Origin: Purshia tridentata
Lineage: Eukaryota; Streptophyta; Magnoliopsida; Rosales; Rosaceae
Assembly (NCBI GenBank): GCA_003254885.1
Contig: QANT01004106.1
Span: 1 to 45,977, forward strand
Direction: 5' to 3'
Length of the DNA stretch: 45,977 nucleotides
Below are positions 1 through 9,974 of this stretch, one piece after another. Made by a program: the position numbers and the translations under genes. Each line of letters opens with the position of its first letter. The stretch's first letter is position 1. The notes under the pieces were generated by a model that was not told where the DNA came from, did no database searches, and saw only the letters and a program-made list of their open reading frames with translations.

Positions 1-1352
1 TAAGGATGATGTCGGCTCAAGAATCTTCGATGGCCAATGTATACACATTTATTACTGTGGACCAACCTATGGGGTTTTGTGTGTTCTCCACATACTGGAC
101 ATGCATTATATCCTTTGACCACACATCCAGATAAATTCTCATATGCTGGAAAGTCATTGATTGTCCACAAAAGTGCACCTTTTAGAGTGAAATATTCTCC
201 TTTGTAAGCATCATAGACCCCATCAACTCCCTTCCATAGTGTTTTTAGATCATCAATCAAAGGTGCAAGGTAAACGTCTATATCATTTCCAGGTTGTTTA
301 GGGCCAGAGATCAATAGACTCAACATGATGAACTTTCTTTTCATACACAACCATGGGGGCAAATTATAAGTAACAATTAGAACGGGCCAGCAACTGTATC
401 TACTACTTAAAGTCCTATGTGGATTGAAACCATCAGCTGCAAGTGCAAGTCTTAGGTTTCTAGGATTTTCAGCAAAATCGGGCCACTTATGGTCGACTAA
501 CTTCCAGGATGGTGAATATGCAGGGTGCCGCAGTTTACCATCATTCACTCTTTTTTCAGCATGCCATGTTAAACTTTCAGATGTTTTACTAGATTGAAAC
601 ATCCTTTTAAACCTTGGGATCATAGGAAAATTCCACAACACCTTTGCAGGAACCCCCTCCCTGATAGTTGAATCCTTGCTTAACTTCCACCTTGACACAC
701 TACAATTGGGGCAATTAATTTCATCAGCATACTCATTCCTATATAGGATACAGTCATTAGGGCATGCATGAATTTTCTGATAGTCCATCCCTAATGCACT
801 CAAAGTCTTCTTTGCCTCGTATGTAGATGTGGGTATGTTATGACCCTCGGGAAGAAAATCTCCTAAAGCAATCAATTAGTCAGTGAAACTTACATCACTC
901 CATTCATGCCTCGCTTTAAAATTGTATAATTTTGCAAGTGCTGCCGGCTTGGTGTGTTTATAACCAGGATACAAAGGGTCATCACCATTCCCAACCAAAT
1001 TCATGAAATTGTTAGAATCATTGGAACATTCTTCTGATCCATCATCTCCCATGTCCACCGATTCAGAGAAAAAATTACTTTGGTGTTCCTCCACACATCT
1101 AGTTGCATTCTTAAATGTACTAGAAACTTCTCCATGCCAAACCCAAGTTTGGTAAGTCTAGTCTATACCATTAAAATATAGATGATCCCTTATAACTCCA
1201 ATCCCATATTGTCTCATATTTCCACATTTAACGCAAGGACAGTGAATGAGGTTTGAGTTTATAGTATGTTCTAATGCAAACTTGAAGAATTCGTGTATCC
1301 CTAACTCATATGCCCTTGATCTTCTATCTGAATACATCCATGCCTTATCCAT
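1..1352 (-). pseudogene. TNP2-like CACTA transposase, N-terminal part, two in-frame stops
   Basis: TNP2 (Transposase_21 family) is the catalytic transposase of plant CACTA elements and acts in the nucleus on the element ends. From the ATG at 1350-1352 one minus-strand frame runs to the window edge, about 450 codons. Residues 1-64 match the Transposase-associated domain (start MDKAWM, then a CPCVKCGN cysteine pair). After a linker reading TWVWHGE comes an acidic stretch and the conserved run YNFKARHEWSDVSFTD. Farther on are the typical stretches LPEGHNIPTSTYEAKK, CPNDCILYRNEY, LRLALAADGFNPHR and LLWTINDFPAYENLSG, then the cysteine-containing ACPVCGEHT near the edge. TAG at 1158-1160 and TAA at 876-878 interrupt an otherwise intact frame with no frameshift. 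The catalytic C-terminal half lies outside the window. Confidence 0.9.
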
Positions 1353-2900
1353 CTTTCACCAAAAAGCAACAATTGGTTATAAAGTCGCACCAAAAATTGA
1401 CCATATTGAACATGCAAATCTATAAAGACAAACTAAACTTAATGGTTATACATAAAACCTGCCCCATGTCCTTTTAACACATATAAAACAATTAATTTCA
1501 TTCAAAACCTTTAACAAAGGCAGATCACTACGAGTATGCAAGAAACAAAAAAGTCAACTACTATATCCAAGTTTCCAATTATATATAAACTGCAAATCCT
1601 TACAATATCAACTAAAAAACTCTCATACAACATTACCAATGTATTTCATAATTATTAATCAATAATAGGCAGCAACTAATAGGACTAAATAAACTATATA
1701 TCCAGCGCAAATATACAAATCCCAACCAAAGTTATCATACAAGGTCACCAAATTGTCCTATCAAGCAAGCGTGCAAATTGTTCACACACATCAAACTGAA
1801 AAGGAGAATAAAATAAGAATAAAGCCTGCATGAGGAACTCACACACCTTTGCAGTCCAAGCAGCAGCCCAGCGTGTATACTGTCCCCAATGTGCTACCAC
1901 TTTCACTCAAATAACTGCAACCATAATACAGCTGCGTATAAGTGTCATAAATATGCATAATATCTAAATAATCTGCACCATTTTGATTACCCATATATTA
2001 AAATGCACGAGCCAAGGATCCAAATAATATATAGGTCTATTTAAATTAGTTACGAGCCTATTTCAATGGGTGGAGTCTGATTTCTCATACCAAAGGACAA
2101 TCTTTGTATGCTCAAGTTTGGTATGAGTTAGCACTCCAAACTCATACCAAACTTTGGTATGAGTTAGCTTGGGATACTAATAATACAGATAAAAAGGTTA
2201 AACATTATAGAAAAGCAACCCCAAGTTGATCATCTGGGCTTCTCTATAACTTCACAGTAACCATCTCTTTCCTTAGACATTGAAACATTAGATTTTGGGC
2301 TCAAGGCGAAATATAAAACGAAGGCATTTGACTCATTTTCAGATTTTGGGTTGAAACACATCCTTGAATATATAACTAAAGTAAGAAGCACTCTAAACCA
2401 TATTTTCGTTCGCAAGGACATATACCCAGAAATTCATAATTCAAAATTAAAATAAAACCAACAGAAAAATACCCAAAAATCAAATTGAAAAATACCAGCA
2501 ACGTGATGTCCTCCTTCACGACTTCCAAGGGGAGAAACGCCAGGTTTGAGGGATGGCTAACCTGGAGAGTGATCTGTAGAGGGGAAACAGCGATGAGGGA
2601 AAGAGGGACCATGACGCGAGGCGAGTGAGGAAGCGGCGCTCGCCGTCACGAAGTGCTCCAAGAAACGGCCTCCTCTTCTTGCGGTGGAGGCTGAGGCTAA
2701 GGAGGGAAGGCTGAGCGCTGAGCGTTGATCAAAGGGGGGCTTGGAGTTTGCAGATCGGGAGAGGAGAGAGTAACTGTTCAGAGTGTTTAGGAGTGTCTGA
2801 AGTCAAGAGGGTTTGACGCGAGAGAGTTAAGGGCGCGAGAGGGTTTCATTAAACTAGCGCGTTTCTAAAATTTTCAAAGAGTCGCAAATTCCCTTTTTTT
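1353..2900 (-). other. CACTA-1 5' non-coding region (leader, promoter, possible intron)
   Basis: This 1.5-kb stretch lies between the element end and the transposase ATG. No coding similarity is visible in any frame. The part nearest the terminus (about 2500-2860) is markedly richer in G+C and CpG than its surroundings and is the likely promoter or first-exon leader. The rest is AT-rich and may contain an intron, although no splice pair can be assigned with confidence. Confidence 0.45.
2117..2165. repeat. Short palindrome in CACTA-1 leader
   Basis: A perfect inverted repeat with 13-bp arms, AACTCATACCAAA at 2139-2151 and TTTGGTATGAGTT at 2153-2165, has a single-base spacer. A third copy, TTTGGTATGAGTTA, lies just left at 2117-2130, so the same word occurs twice direct and once inverted. 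It may be a protein-binding cluster or the trace of a small foldback insertion. Confidence 0.6.
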
Positions 2901-3035
2901 ATAAACTTGCCAAACACAACAGTTTTGGTCCAAAACAATTGTGTCTAACACTTTAGGAAAAATCCCAATACCACAAACCATGAGATTACCTTATTTTGTA
3001 TAACGGTTTTTCAAGAACCATTGTGTAGTAAATTA

Positions 3036-3065
3036 AGATAACGGTTAAAACATGAACCGTTATCT
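3036..3065. repeat. Subterminal inverted repeat of CACTA-1
   Basis: Perfect 11-bp arms AGATAACGGTT (3036-3046) and AACCGTTATCT (3055-3065) flank an 8-bp loop, 35 bp inside the element end. Further copies of the core (TAACGGTT, AACCATTGTG) lie at about 3001-3030. CACTA subterminal repeats are known binding sites for element-encoded TNPA-type proteins; that role is inferred here from position and repetition. Confidence 0.65.
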
Positions 3066-3090
3066 CTTGATCGATGTCTGTTAACATAAT

Positions 3091-3100
3091 TGTAGTAGTG
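3091..3100 (-). repeat. Terminal inverted repeat end of CACTA-1
   Basis: TGTAGTAGTG is the reverse complement of CACTACTACA, the signature end of plant CACTA elements. It sits exactly where CACTA sequence gives way to a satellite monomer (AACGTTCTAGCCC...). The partner repeat is outside the window. Confidence 0.85.
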
Positions 3101-4431
3101 AACGTTCTAGCCCTCAAGAAGCACATTTCGTGTAGAGAAGGAACTAAAACCTCATTTTAGTGCATACTCTGTCTACTTTCGTCTAAATTGCATCCAAACA
3201 TGCCCGGTTGGCATGAAGGACATGAGGACGCACGTTGTCATGTGTCAATTAGCGTGCCAGCCCTAAAGAACCACTTTGGGTGTTAAAAATGCACGAAAAT
3301 ATCATTTCGGCGCGTACTCAGTCCAAATTGCCCCAAAACTTCCTTGGTGGGCAAGAAAGACATAAGGTAGCACTTTCTCATGTCTCGATATTAGCGTGCT
3401 AACGATAAAGAACCAATTGAGGTCTTAAGAATGCACAAAAAGGACATTTCGGGGAACACTGAGTCCAATTCGATTAAAGTTGCACCAAAACGTTCCTTGC
3501 GGGAAAGAAAGACATGGGGAAGAACTTTCTCAAGTCTTGATAAGCGTTCAAACCCCAAAGAACAACTTTAGGTGGTAAGAATGCACGAATACGTCATTTC
3601 GGTGCATACTCAGTCTAACTTGCCCCAAATTGCTTCAAAACGTGCCCAATTGGCATGAAAGGGGTGAGGGAGCACTCTCTAATGCCTCAATTAGCGTGCC
3701 AGCCCGGAAGAATCACTTTGGGTGTTAGAAATGAACGAAAACGTCATTTCAGTGCACACTCTATACAATTTGGTTAAGGCTGCACCAAAACGTTATCATT
3801 TGGCAAGAGAGACAAGGGGAAGTACTTTCTCATGCTTGGATTAGCATTCTAGCCCTAAAGAAATACATTTAGTGTTTAGAAGGCACGAAAACATCATTTC
3901 GGTGCGTACTCAATCCAATTTCGGGCAATTTCCACCAAAATATGTAGGGAAGCACTTTCCCATCTTTGGATTAGCGTTCTAGCCCTCAAGAAACACCTGC
4001 TTTTGTTAAGAACGGACGAGAACGTAATTTCGATGCCTCGTCAGCCTAATTTCGTTTCAATTGCACCAAAACGTCCACGGTTGTCAATATAGACATAAGG
4101 AAGCACTTTCTCATGTTCGGATTAGCGTTCTAGCTCGAACGAACCAGTTGAGGTGTTAAGAATGCATGGAACGTCATTTCGGCTCACACTGTGCACAACT
4201 AGGTTAAAGTTGCACCAAAACGTGTGCGGTTGGCAAGAAGCACGTTCTCATGCTTGGCTTAACGTTCTAGCCCTCAAGAAGCACATTTTGTGTGAAGAAG
4301 GAACTATAACCTCATTTCAGTTCATTTCAGTTCATACTCAGTCTGTTTTCGTCTAAATTGCATCAAAACGTGCCTGGTTGGCAAGAAGCACATGAGGACG
4401 CACGTTGTCATGTCTCGATTAGTGTGCCAGC

Positions 4432-4450
4432 CCTAAAGAACCACTTTAGG
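4432..4450. repeat. Example of a conserved dyad within the satellite monomer
   Basis: CCTAAAG-AACCA-CTTTAGG is a perfect 7-bp inverted repeat with a 5-bp loop. The same site is a dyad, sometimes imperfect, in most monomers of both arrays. A second dyad in the consensus is formed by GACATGAG and CTCATGTC about 10 bp apart. This single copy is listed as the representative. Confidence 0.7.
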
Positions 4451-6210
4451 TGTTAGGAATGCACGAAAACATCATTTCGGCGCGTACTCAGTCCAAATTG
4501 CACCAAAACTCCCTTGGTGGGCAAGAAAGACATAAGGAAGCACTTTCTCAGGTCTCGATATTAGCGTGCTAGCCCTAAGGAACCACTTGAGGTCTTAAGA
4601 ATGCGCGAAAACGTCATTTCGGTGCACACCGAGTCCTATTCGATGAAAGTTGCACCAAAACATTCCCTGTTGGAAAGAAAGACATGGGGGAGCACTTTCT
4701 AATGTCTCGATTAGCGTGATAGCCCTGAAGGACTACGTTGGGTGTTAGGAATGAACGAAAAGGTCATTTCAGTGCACACTCTGTACAATTTGCTTAAGGT
4801 TGCACCAAAACGTTATCGGTAGGCAAGAAAGACATGGGGAAGCACTTTCTCATGCTTTGATTAGCATTTTAGCCCTAAAAGAAGCACATTTTGTGTTCGG
4901 AAGGCACGAAAACGTCATTTCAGTGCGTACTCAATCCAATTTCGCGTAATTTCCACCAAAACATCCCCAGTTAGCAAGAAAGATGTGGGGAAGTACTTTC
5001 CCATTCTTGGATTAGCGTTCTAGCCCTCAACAAGCACATGTTTTTGTTAAGAACGCACAAAAACCTCATTTCAGTGCCTCCTCAACCAAATTTCATTTCA
5101 ATTGCAGGAAAACGTCCCTAGTGCGCTTTCTCTTGTTTGGATTAGCATTTAGCCCCAACAAACCAGTTTAGTTGTTAAGAATGCATCGAACGTCATTTCG
5201 GCGCACACTGCACACAAATTGGTTAAAGTTGCACCAAAATGTGCTCGGTTGGCAAGAAGCACGTTCTAATGCTTGGATTAATGTTCTAGCCCTCAAGAAG
5301 CACATTTTGTGTTAAGAAGGAACTAAAACCTCATTTTAGTTCATACTCAATCTACTTTCGTCTAAATTGCATTAAAACGTGCCCGGTTGGTAAGAAGGAC
5401 ATGAAGATGCACGTTGTCACGTCTCGATTAGCGTGCCAGCCCTAAAGAACCACTTTAGGCATTAAGAATTCACGAAAACATCATTTTGGTGCGTACTCAG
5501 TCCAAGTTCGTCCAAATTACACCAAAACTTCCTTGGTGGGCGAGAAGGACATAAGAAAGCACTTTTTCATGTCTCGATATTAGTGTGCTAACCCTAAGAA
5601 ACCACTTGAGGTCTTAATAATGCACGAAAATGTCATTTCAGTGCTCACTGAGTCCAATTTGATTAAAGTTGCACCAAAACGTTCCCCGTTGGAAAGAAAG
5701 ACATGGGGAAGAACTTTCTCAGGTCTCGATAAGCGTTCCAATCCCAAAGAACAACTTTAGGTGATAAGAATGCACCAATACTAATTTCGGTGCATACTCA
5801 GTCTAACTTGGTCCAAATTGCACCAAAACGTGCCCGATTGGCAAGAAAGACATGAGGAAACACTTTCTCCTGTTCGGATTAGCGTTCTAGCCCCAACGAA
5901 CTAGTTTAGGTGTTAAGCCTGCATGGAACGTCTTTTCGGCGCACACTGTGCACAACTTGGTTAATGTTGCACCAAAACGTGCGCGGCTAGCAAGAAGCAA
6001 GTTCTCATTCTTGGATTAACGTTCTAGCCCTCAAGAACCACATTTCTTGTTAAGGAGCTAAAACCTCATTTCAGTGCATACTCAGTCTATTTTTGTCTGA
6101 ATTGCATCAAAACGTGCCCGGTTGGCAAGAAGGACATGAGGACGCACGTTGTCATGTCTCGATTAGCGTGCCAGCCCTAAAGAACCGCTTTAGGTGTTAT
6201 GAATGAACAG

Positions 6211-6288
6211 AAACATCATTTCGGTGCGTACTCAGTACAAATTGCACCAAAACATCATTTCGGTGCGTACTCAGTCCAAATTGCACCA
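6211..6288 (+). repeat. 39-bp partial duplication inside a satellite monomer
   Basis: The segment starting AAACATCATTTCGGTGCGTA at 6211 is repeated at 6250 with one difference (GTACAAATT versus GTCCAAATT). The local monomer is therefore 39 bp too long. This looks like small-scale slippage or unequal exchange within the array. Confidence 0.75.
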
Positions 6289-8029
6289 AAACTTCCTTGG
6301 TAGGCAAGAAAGACATAAGGAAGCACTTTCTCATGTCTCGATATTAGCATGGTAACCCTAAGGAGCCATTTGAGGTCTTAAGAATGCACGAAAACGTCAT
6401 TTTGGTGCACACTGAGTCCAATTCGATTAAAGTTGCACCAAAACGTTTCCTGTTGGAAAGAAAGACATGGGGAAAAACTTTCTCATGTCTCGATAAGCGT
6501 TCAGGCCCCAAAGAACAGCTTTAGGTGATAAGAATGCACGAATACATCATTTCGTTGCATGCTCCGTCTAACTTGGTCCAAATTGCACTAGAACATGCCC
6601 GATTGGCAAAAAAGGGGTGAGGGAGCACTCTCTAATGCCTCGATTAGCGTGCTAGCCCTGAAGAACCACTTTGGGTGTCAAGAATGAACAAAAACTTCAT
6701 TTCAGTGCACACTCTGTACAATTTGGTCAAGGTTGCACCAAAACGTTATTGGTTGGCAAGAAAGACAAGGGGAAGCAATTTCTCATGCTTGGATTAGCAG
6801 TGTAGTCCTGAAGAAGCACATTTCATGTTTAGAAGGGACGAAAACATCATTTTGGTGCTTACCCAATCCAATTTCGTGGAATTTCCACCAAAACGTGCCC
6901 GGTTGGCAAGAAAGATGTGTGGAAGCACTTTCCCATTCTTAGATTAGCGTTCTAGCCCTCAAGAAGCACATGCTTGTGTTAAGAACACACTAAAACCTCA
7001 TTTCGGTGCCTCCTCAACCTAATTTCGTTTCAATTGCAGCAAAACGTCCCCGCTTGGCAATAAAGACATGAGGAAGCACTTTCTCTTCTCTGGATTAGCG
7101 TTCTAGCCCCAACAAACCAGTTTAGGTGTTAAGAATGTATGGAACGTCGTTTCGGCACACACTATGTACAACTTGGTTAAAGTTGCACCAAAACGTGCGC
7201 AGTTCGCAAGAAGCATGTTCTCATCCTTGGATTAACATTCTAGCCCTCAAGAAGCACATTTCGTGTTAAGAAGGAACTAAAAGCTCATTTCAGTTCATAC
7301 TCAGTTTACTTTCGTGTAAATTGTATCAAAACGTGCCTGGTTGGTAAGAACGACATGAGGACGTACGTTGTCATGTCTCGATTAGCGTGCTAGCCCTAAA
7401 GAACAACGTTAAGTGTTAAGAATGCACGAAAACATCATTTCAGTGCGTACTCAGTCCAAATTTCACCAAAACTTCCTTGGTGGGCAAGATAGACAAACGG
7501 AACCACTTTATTATGTCTCGATATTAGTGTGCTAATCCTAAGGAACCACCTGAGGTCTGAAGAATGCTCGAAAACGTCATTTCGGTGCACATTGAGTGCA
7601 ATTCGATTAAGGTTGCACCAAAACGTTTCCGGTTGGAAAGAAAGACATGGGCAAGAACTTTCTCATGTCTCGATAATTGTTCAAGCCCCAAAGTACAACT
7701 TAAGATGGTAAGAATGCACGAATACGTCATTTCAGTTCATACTCAGTCTAACTTGGTCTAAATTGCACCAAAACGTGCCTGATTGGCAAGAAAAGGGTGA
7801 GGGAGCACTCTCTAATGTCTCAATTGGCGTGCTTGCCCTGAAGAACCACTTTGCATGTTAGGAATGAACGAAAACGTCATTTCGATGCACACTCTATACA
7901 ATTTGGTTAAGGTTGCACCAAAACGTTATCGGTTGGCAAGAAAGGCATGGGGAAACACTTTCATATGCTTGGATTAGCATTCCAGCCCTAAAGAAGCACA
8001 TTTCATGTTTAGGAGGAACAAAACATCAT

Positions 8030-8060
8030 TTCGGTGCATACTCANTTCGGTGCGTACTCA
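8030..8060. other. Single-N join flanked by a 15-bp duplication
   Basis: An N at 8045 separates TTCGGTGCATACTCA (8030-8044) from TTCGGTGCGTACTCA (8046-8060). Overlap on both sides of one N is the pattern left when contig ends are abutted instead of merged. The true sequence probably contains one copy. Confidence 0.75.
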
Positions 8061-8850
8061 ATCCAATTTCGTGCAATTTCCACCAAAACGTGCCCGGTTG
8101 GCAAGAATGATGTGGGAAAACACTTTCCCATTCTTGGATTAGCGTTGTAGCCCTCAAGAAGCACCTGCTTCTGTTAAGAACGCACGAAAACCTCATTTCA
8201 GTGCCTCCTCAACCTAATTTCGTTTCAATTGCACCAAAACGTCCCCGGTTGGCAATAAAGACATGAGGAAACACTTTCTCTTTTTCGGATTAGCGTTCTA
8301 GCCCCAACGAACCAGTTTAGGTTTTAGGAATGCATGGAACGTCATGTCGGCACACACTGTGCACAACTTGGTTAAAGTTGCACCAAAACGTGCCTGGTTG
8401 GCAAGAAGCATGTTCTCATGCTTGGATTAACGTTCTAGCCCTCAAGAAGCACATTTCGTGTTAAGAAGGAACTAAAACCTCGTTTCAGTTCAAACTCAGT
8501 CTACTTTCACTTAAATTGCTTCAAAACGTGCATGGTCGGTAAGAAGGACATGATGACGCACGTTGTCATGTCTCGATTAGCATGCCAACCCTAGAGAACC
8601 ACTTTAAATGTTAAGAATGCATGAAAACATCATTTCGGTGCGTACTCAGTACAAATTGCACCAAAACGTCCTTGGTGGGCAAGAAAGACATAAGGACACA
8701 CTTTTTCATGTTTCGATATTAGTGTGCTAACCCTAAAGAACCACTTGAGGTCTTAAGAATGCACGAAAATGTCATTTCGGTGTACACTGAGTGCAATTCG
8801 ATTAACTTGCACCAAAACGTTCCCCGTTGGAAAGAAAGACATGGGGAAGA

Positions 8851-9974
8851 ACTTTCTCATGTCTCTATAAGCGTTCAAGCCGCAAGGAACAACTTTATGT
8901 GGTAAGAATGCACGAATACGTCGTTTCGGTGCATACTCAGTCTAACTTGGTCCAAATTGCACCAAAACGTGCCCAACTGGCAAGAAAGGGGTAAGGGAGC
9001 ACTCTCTAATATTTCGATTAGCGTGCTAGCTCTGAAGAACCACTTTGGGTGTTAGGAATGAACGGAAATGTTGTTTCGGTGCACAATCTGTAGAATTTGG
9101 TTAAGGTTGCACCAAAACGTTATCGATTGGCAAGAAAGACATGGGGAAGCACTTTCTCACGCTTGGATTAGCATTCTAGCCCTAAACAAGCACATTTCGT
9201 GTTTAGAAGGCACAAAAACATCATTTCGAAGCAGACTCAATCCAATTTCGCGCAATTTCCACCAAAACGTGCCCGGTTGGCAAGAAAGATGTGGGGAAGC
9301 ACTTTCCCATTCTTGGATTAGCGTTCCGGCCCTCAAGAAGCACATGTTTTTTTTTTAAGAACGCACGACAACCTCATTTCGGTGCCTCCTCAACCTAATT
9401 TAGTTTCAATTGNACTTTCTCATGTCTCTATAAGCGTTCAAGCCGCAAAGAACAACTTTATGTGGTAAGAATGCATGAATACGTCGTTTCGGTGCATACT
9501 CAGTCTAACTTGGTCCAAATTGCACCAAAACGTGCCCAACTGGCAAGAAAGGGGTAAGGGAGCACTCTCTAATATTTCGATTAGGGTGCTAGCTCTGAAG
9601 AACCACTTTGGGTGTTAGGAATGAACGGAAATGTTGTTTCGGTGCACAATCTGTAGAATTTGGTTAAGGTTGCACCAAAACGTTATTGATTGGCAAGAAA
9701 GACATGGGGAAGCACTTTCTCACGCTTGGATTAGCATTCTAGCCCTAAACAAGCACATTTCGTGTTTAGAAGGCACAAAAACATCATTTCGAAGCAGACT
9801 CAATCCAATTTCGCGCAATTTCCACCAAAACGTGCCCGGTTGGCAAGAAAGATGTGGGGAAGCACTTTCCTATTCTTGGATTAGCGTTCCGGCCCTCAAG
9901 AAGCACATGTTTTTTTTTAAGAACGCACGACAACCTCATTTCGGTGCCTCCTCAACCTAATTTAGTTTCAATTG
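8851..9974 (+). repeat. Near-identical ~562-bp duplication split by an N
   Basis: The segment 8851-9412 is repeated as 9414-9974, with the N at 9413 exactly between. The copies differ by only a handful of substitutions and one T in a homopolymer, far fewer than between neighbouring HOR units. The length is not a whole number of monomers (about 3.8), so the N breaks the array phase. Best explained as an unmerged overlap of two haplotype or error-bearing contigs; a real recent duplication is the alternative. Confidence 0.8.

Larger units (their letters stand above)
1..3100 (-). mobile_element. CACTA-1: 5' portion of a CACTA (En/Spm) DNA transposon
   Basis: The right boundary is the terminal motif TGTAGTAGTG at 3091-3100, the reverse complement of the canonical CACTACTACA end. 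Satellite sequence resumes in mid-monomer at 3101. Inside the end lie short inverted motifs typical of CACTA subterminal regions. The element encodes a TNP2-type transposase on the minus strand (1-1352), reading toward the window edge, so the other terminus is outside the window. The 3-bp target duplication cannot be checked; its right copy would be AAC at 3101-3103. The transposase carries two premature stops, so this copy is probably not autonomous. Confidence 0.87.

Noticed and set aside
2376-2612. 78-aa minus-strand frame in the CACTA-1 leader
   Set aside because: No recognisable domain, and it does not join the TNP2 frame. It is more likely part of a non-coding leader.
6733-6942. Open frames with repeated HQNVIGWQERHGEALSHAW-type peptides in the satellite (also 7913-8110, 9068-9358, 9631-9960, 39064-39282, 40592-40975)
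   Set aside because: They are translations of the satellite monomers, appear in both arrays wherever stops happen to be absent, have no consistent start, and two of them are duplicated only by the N-flanking repeat.
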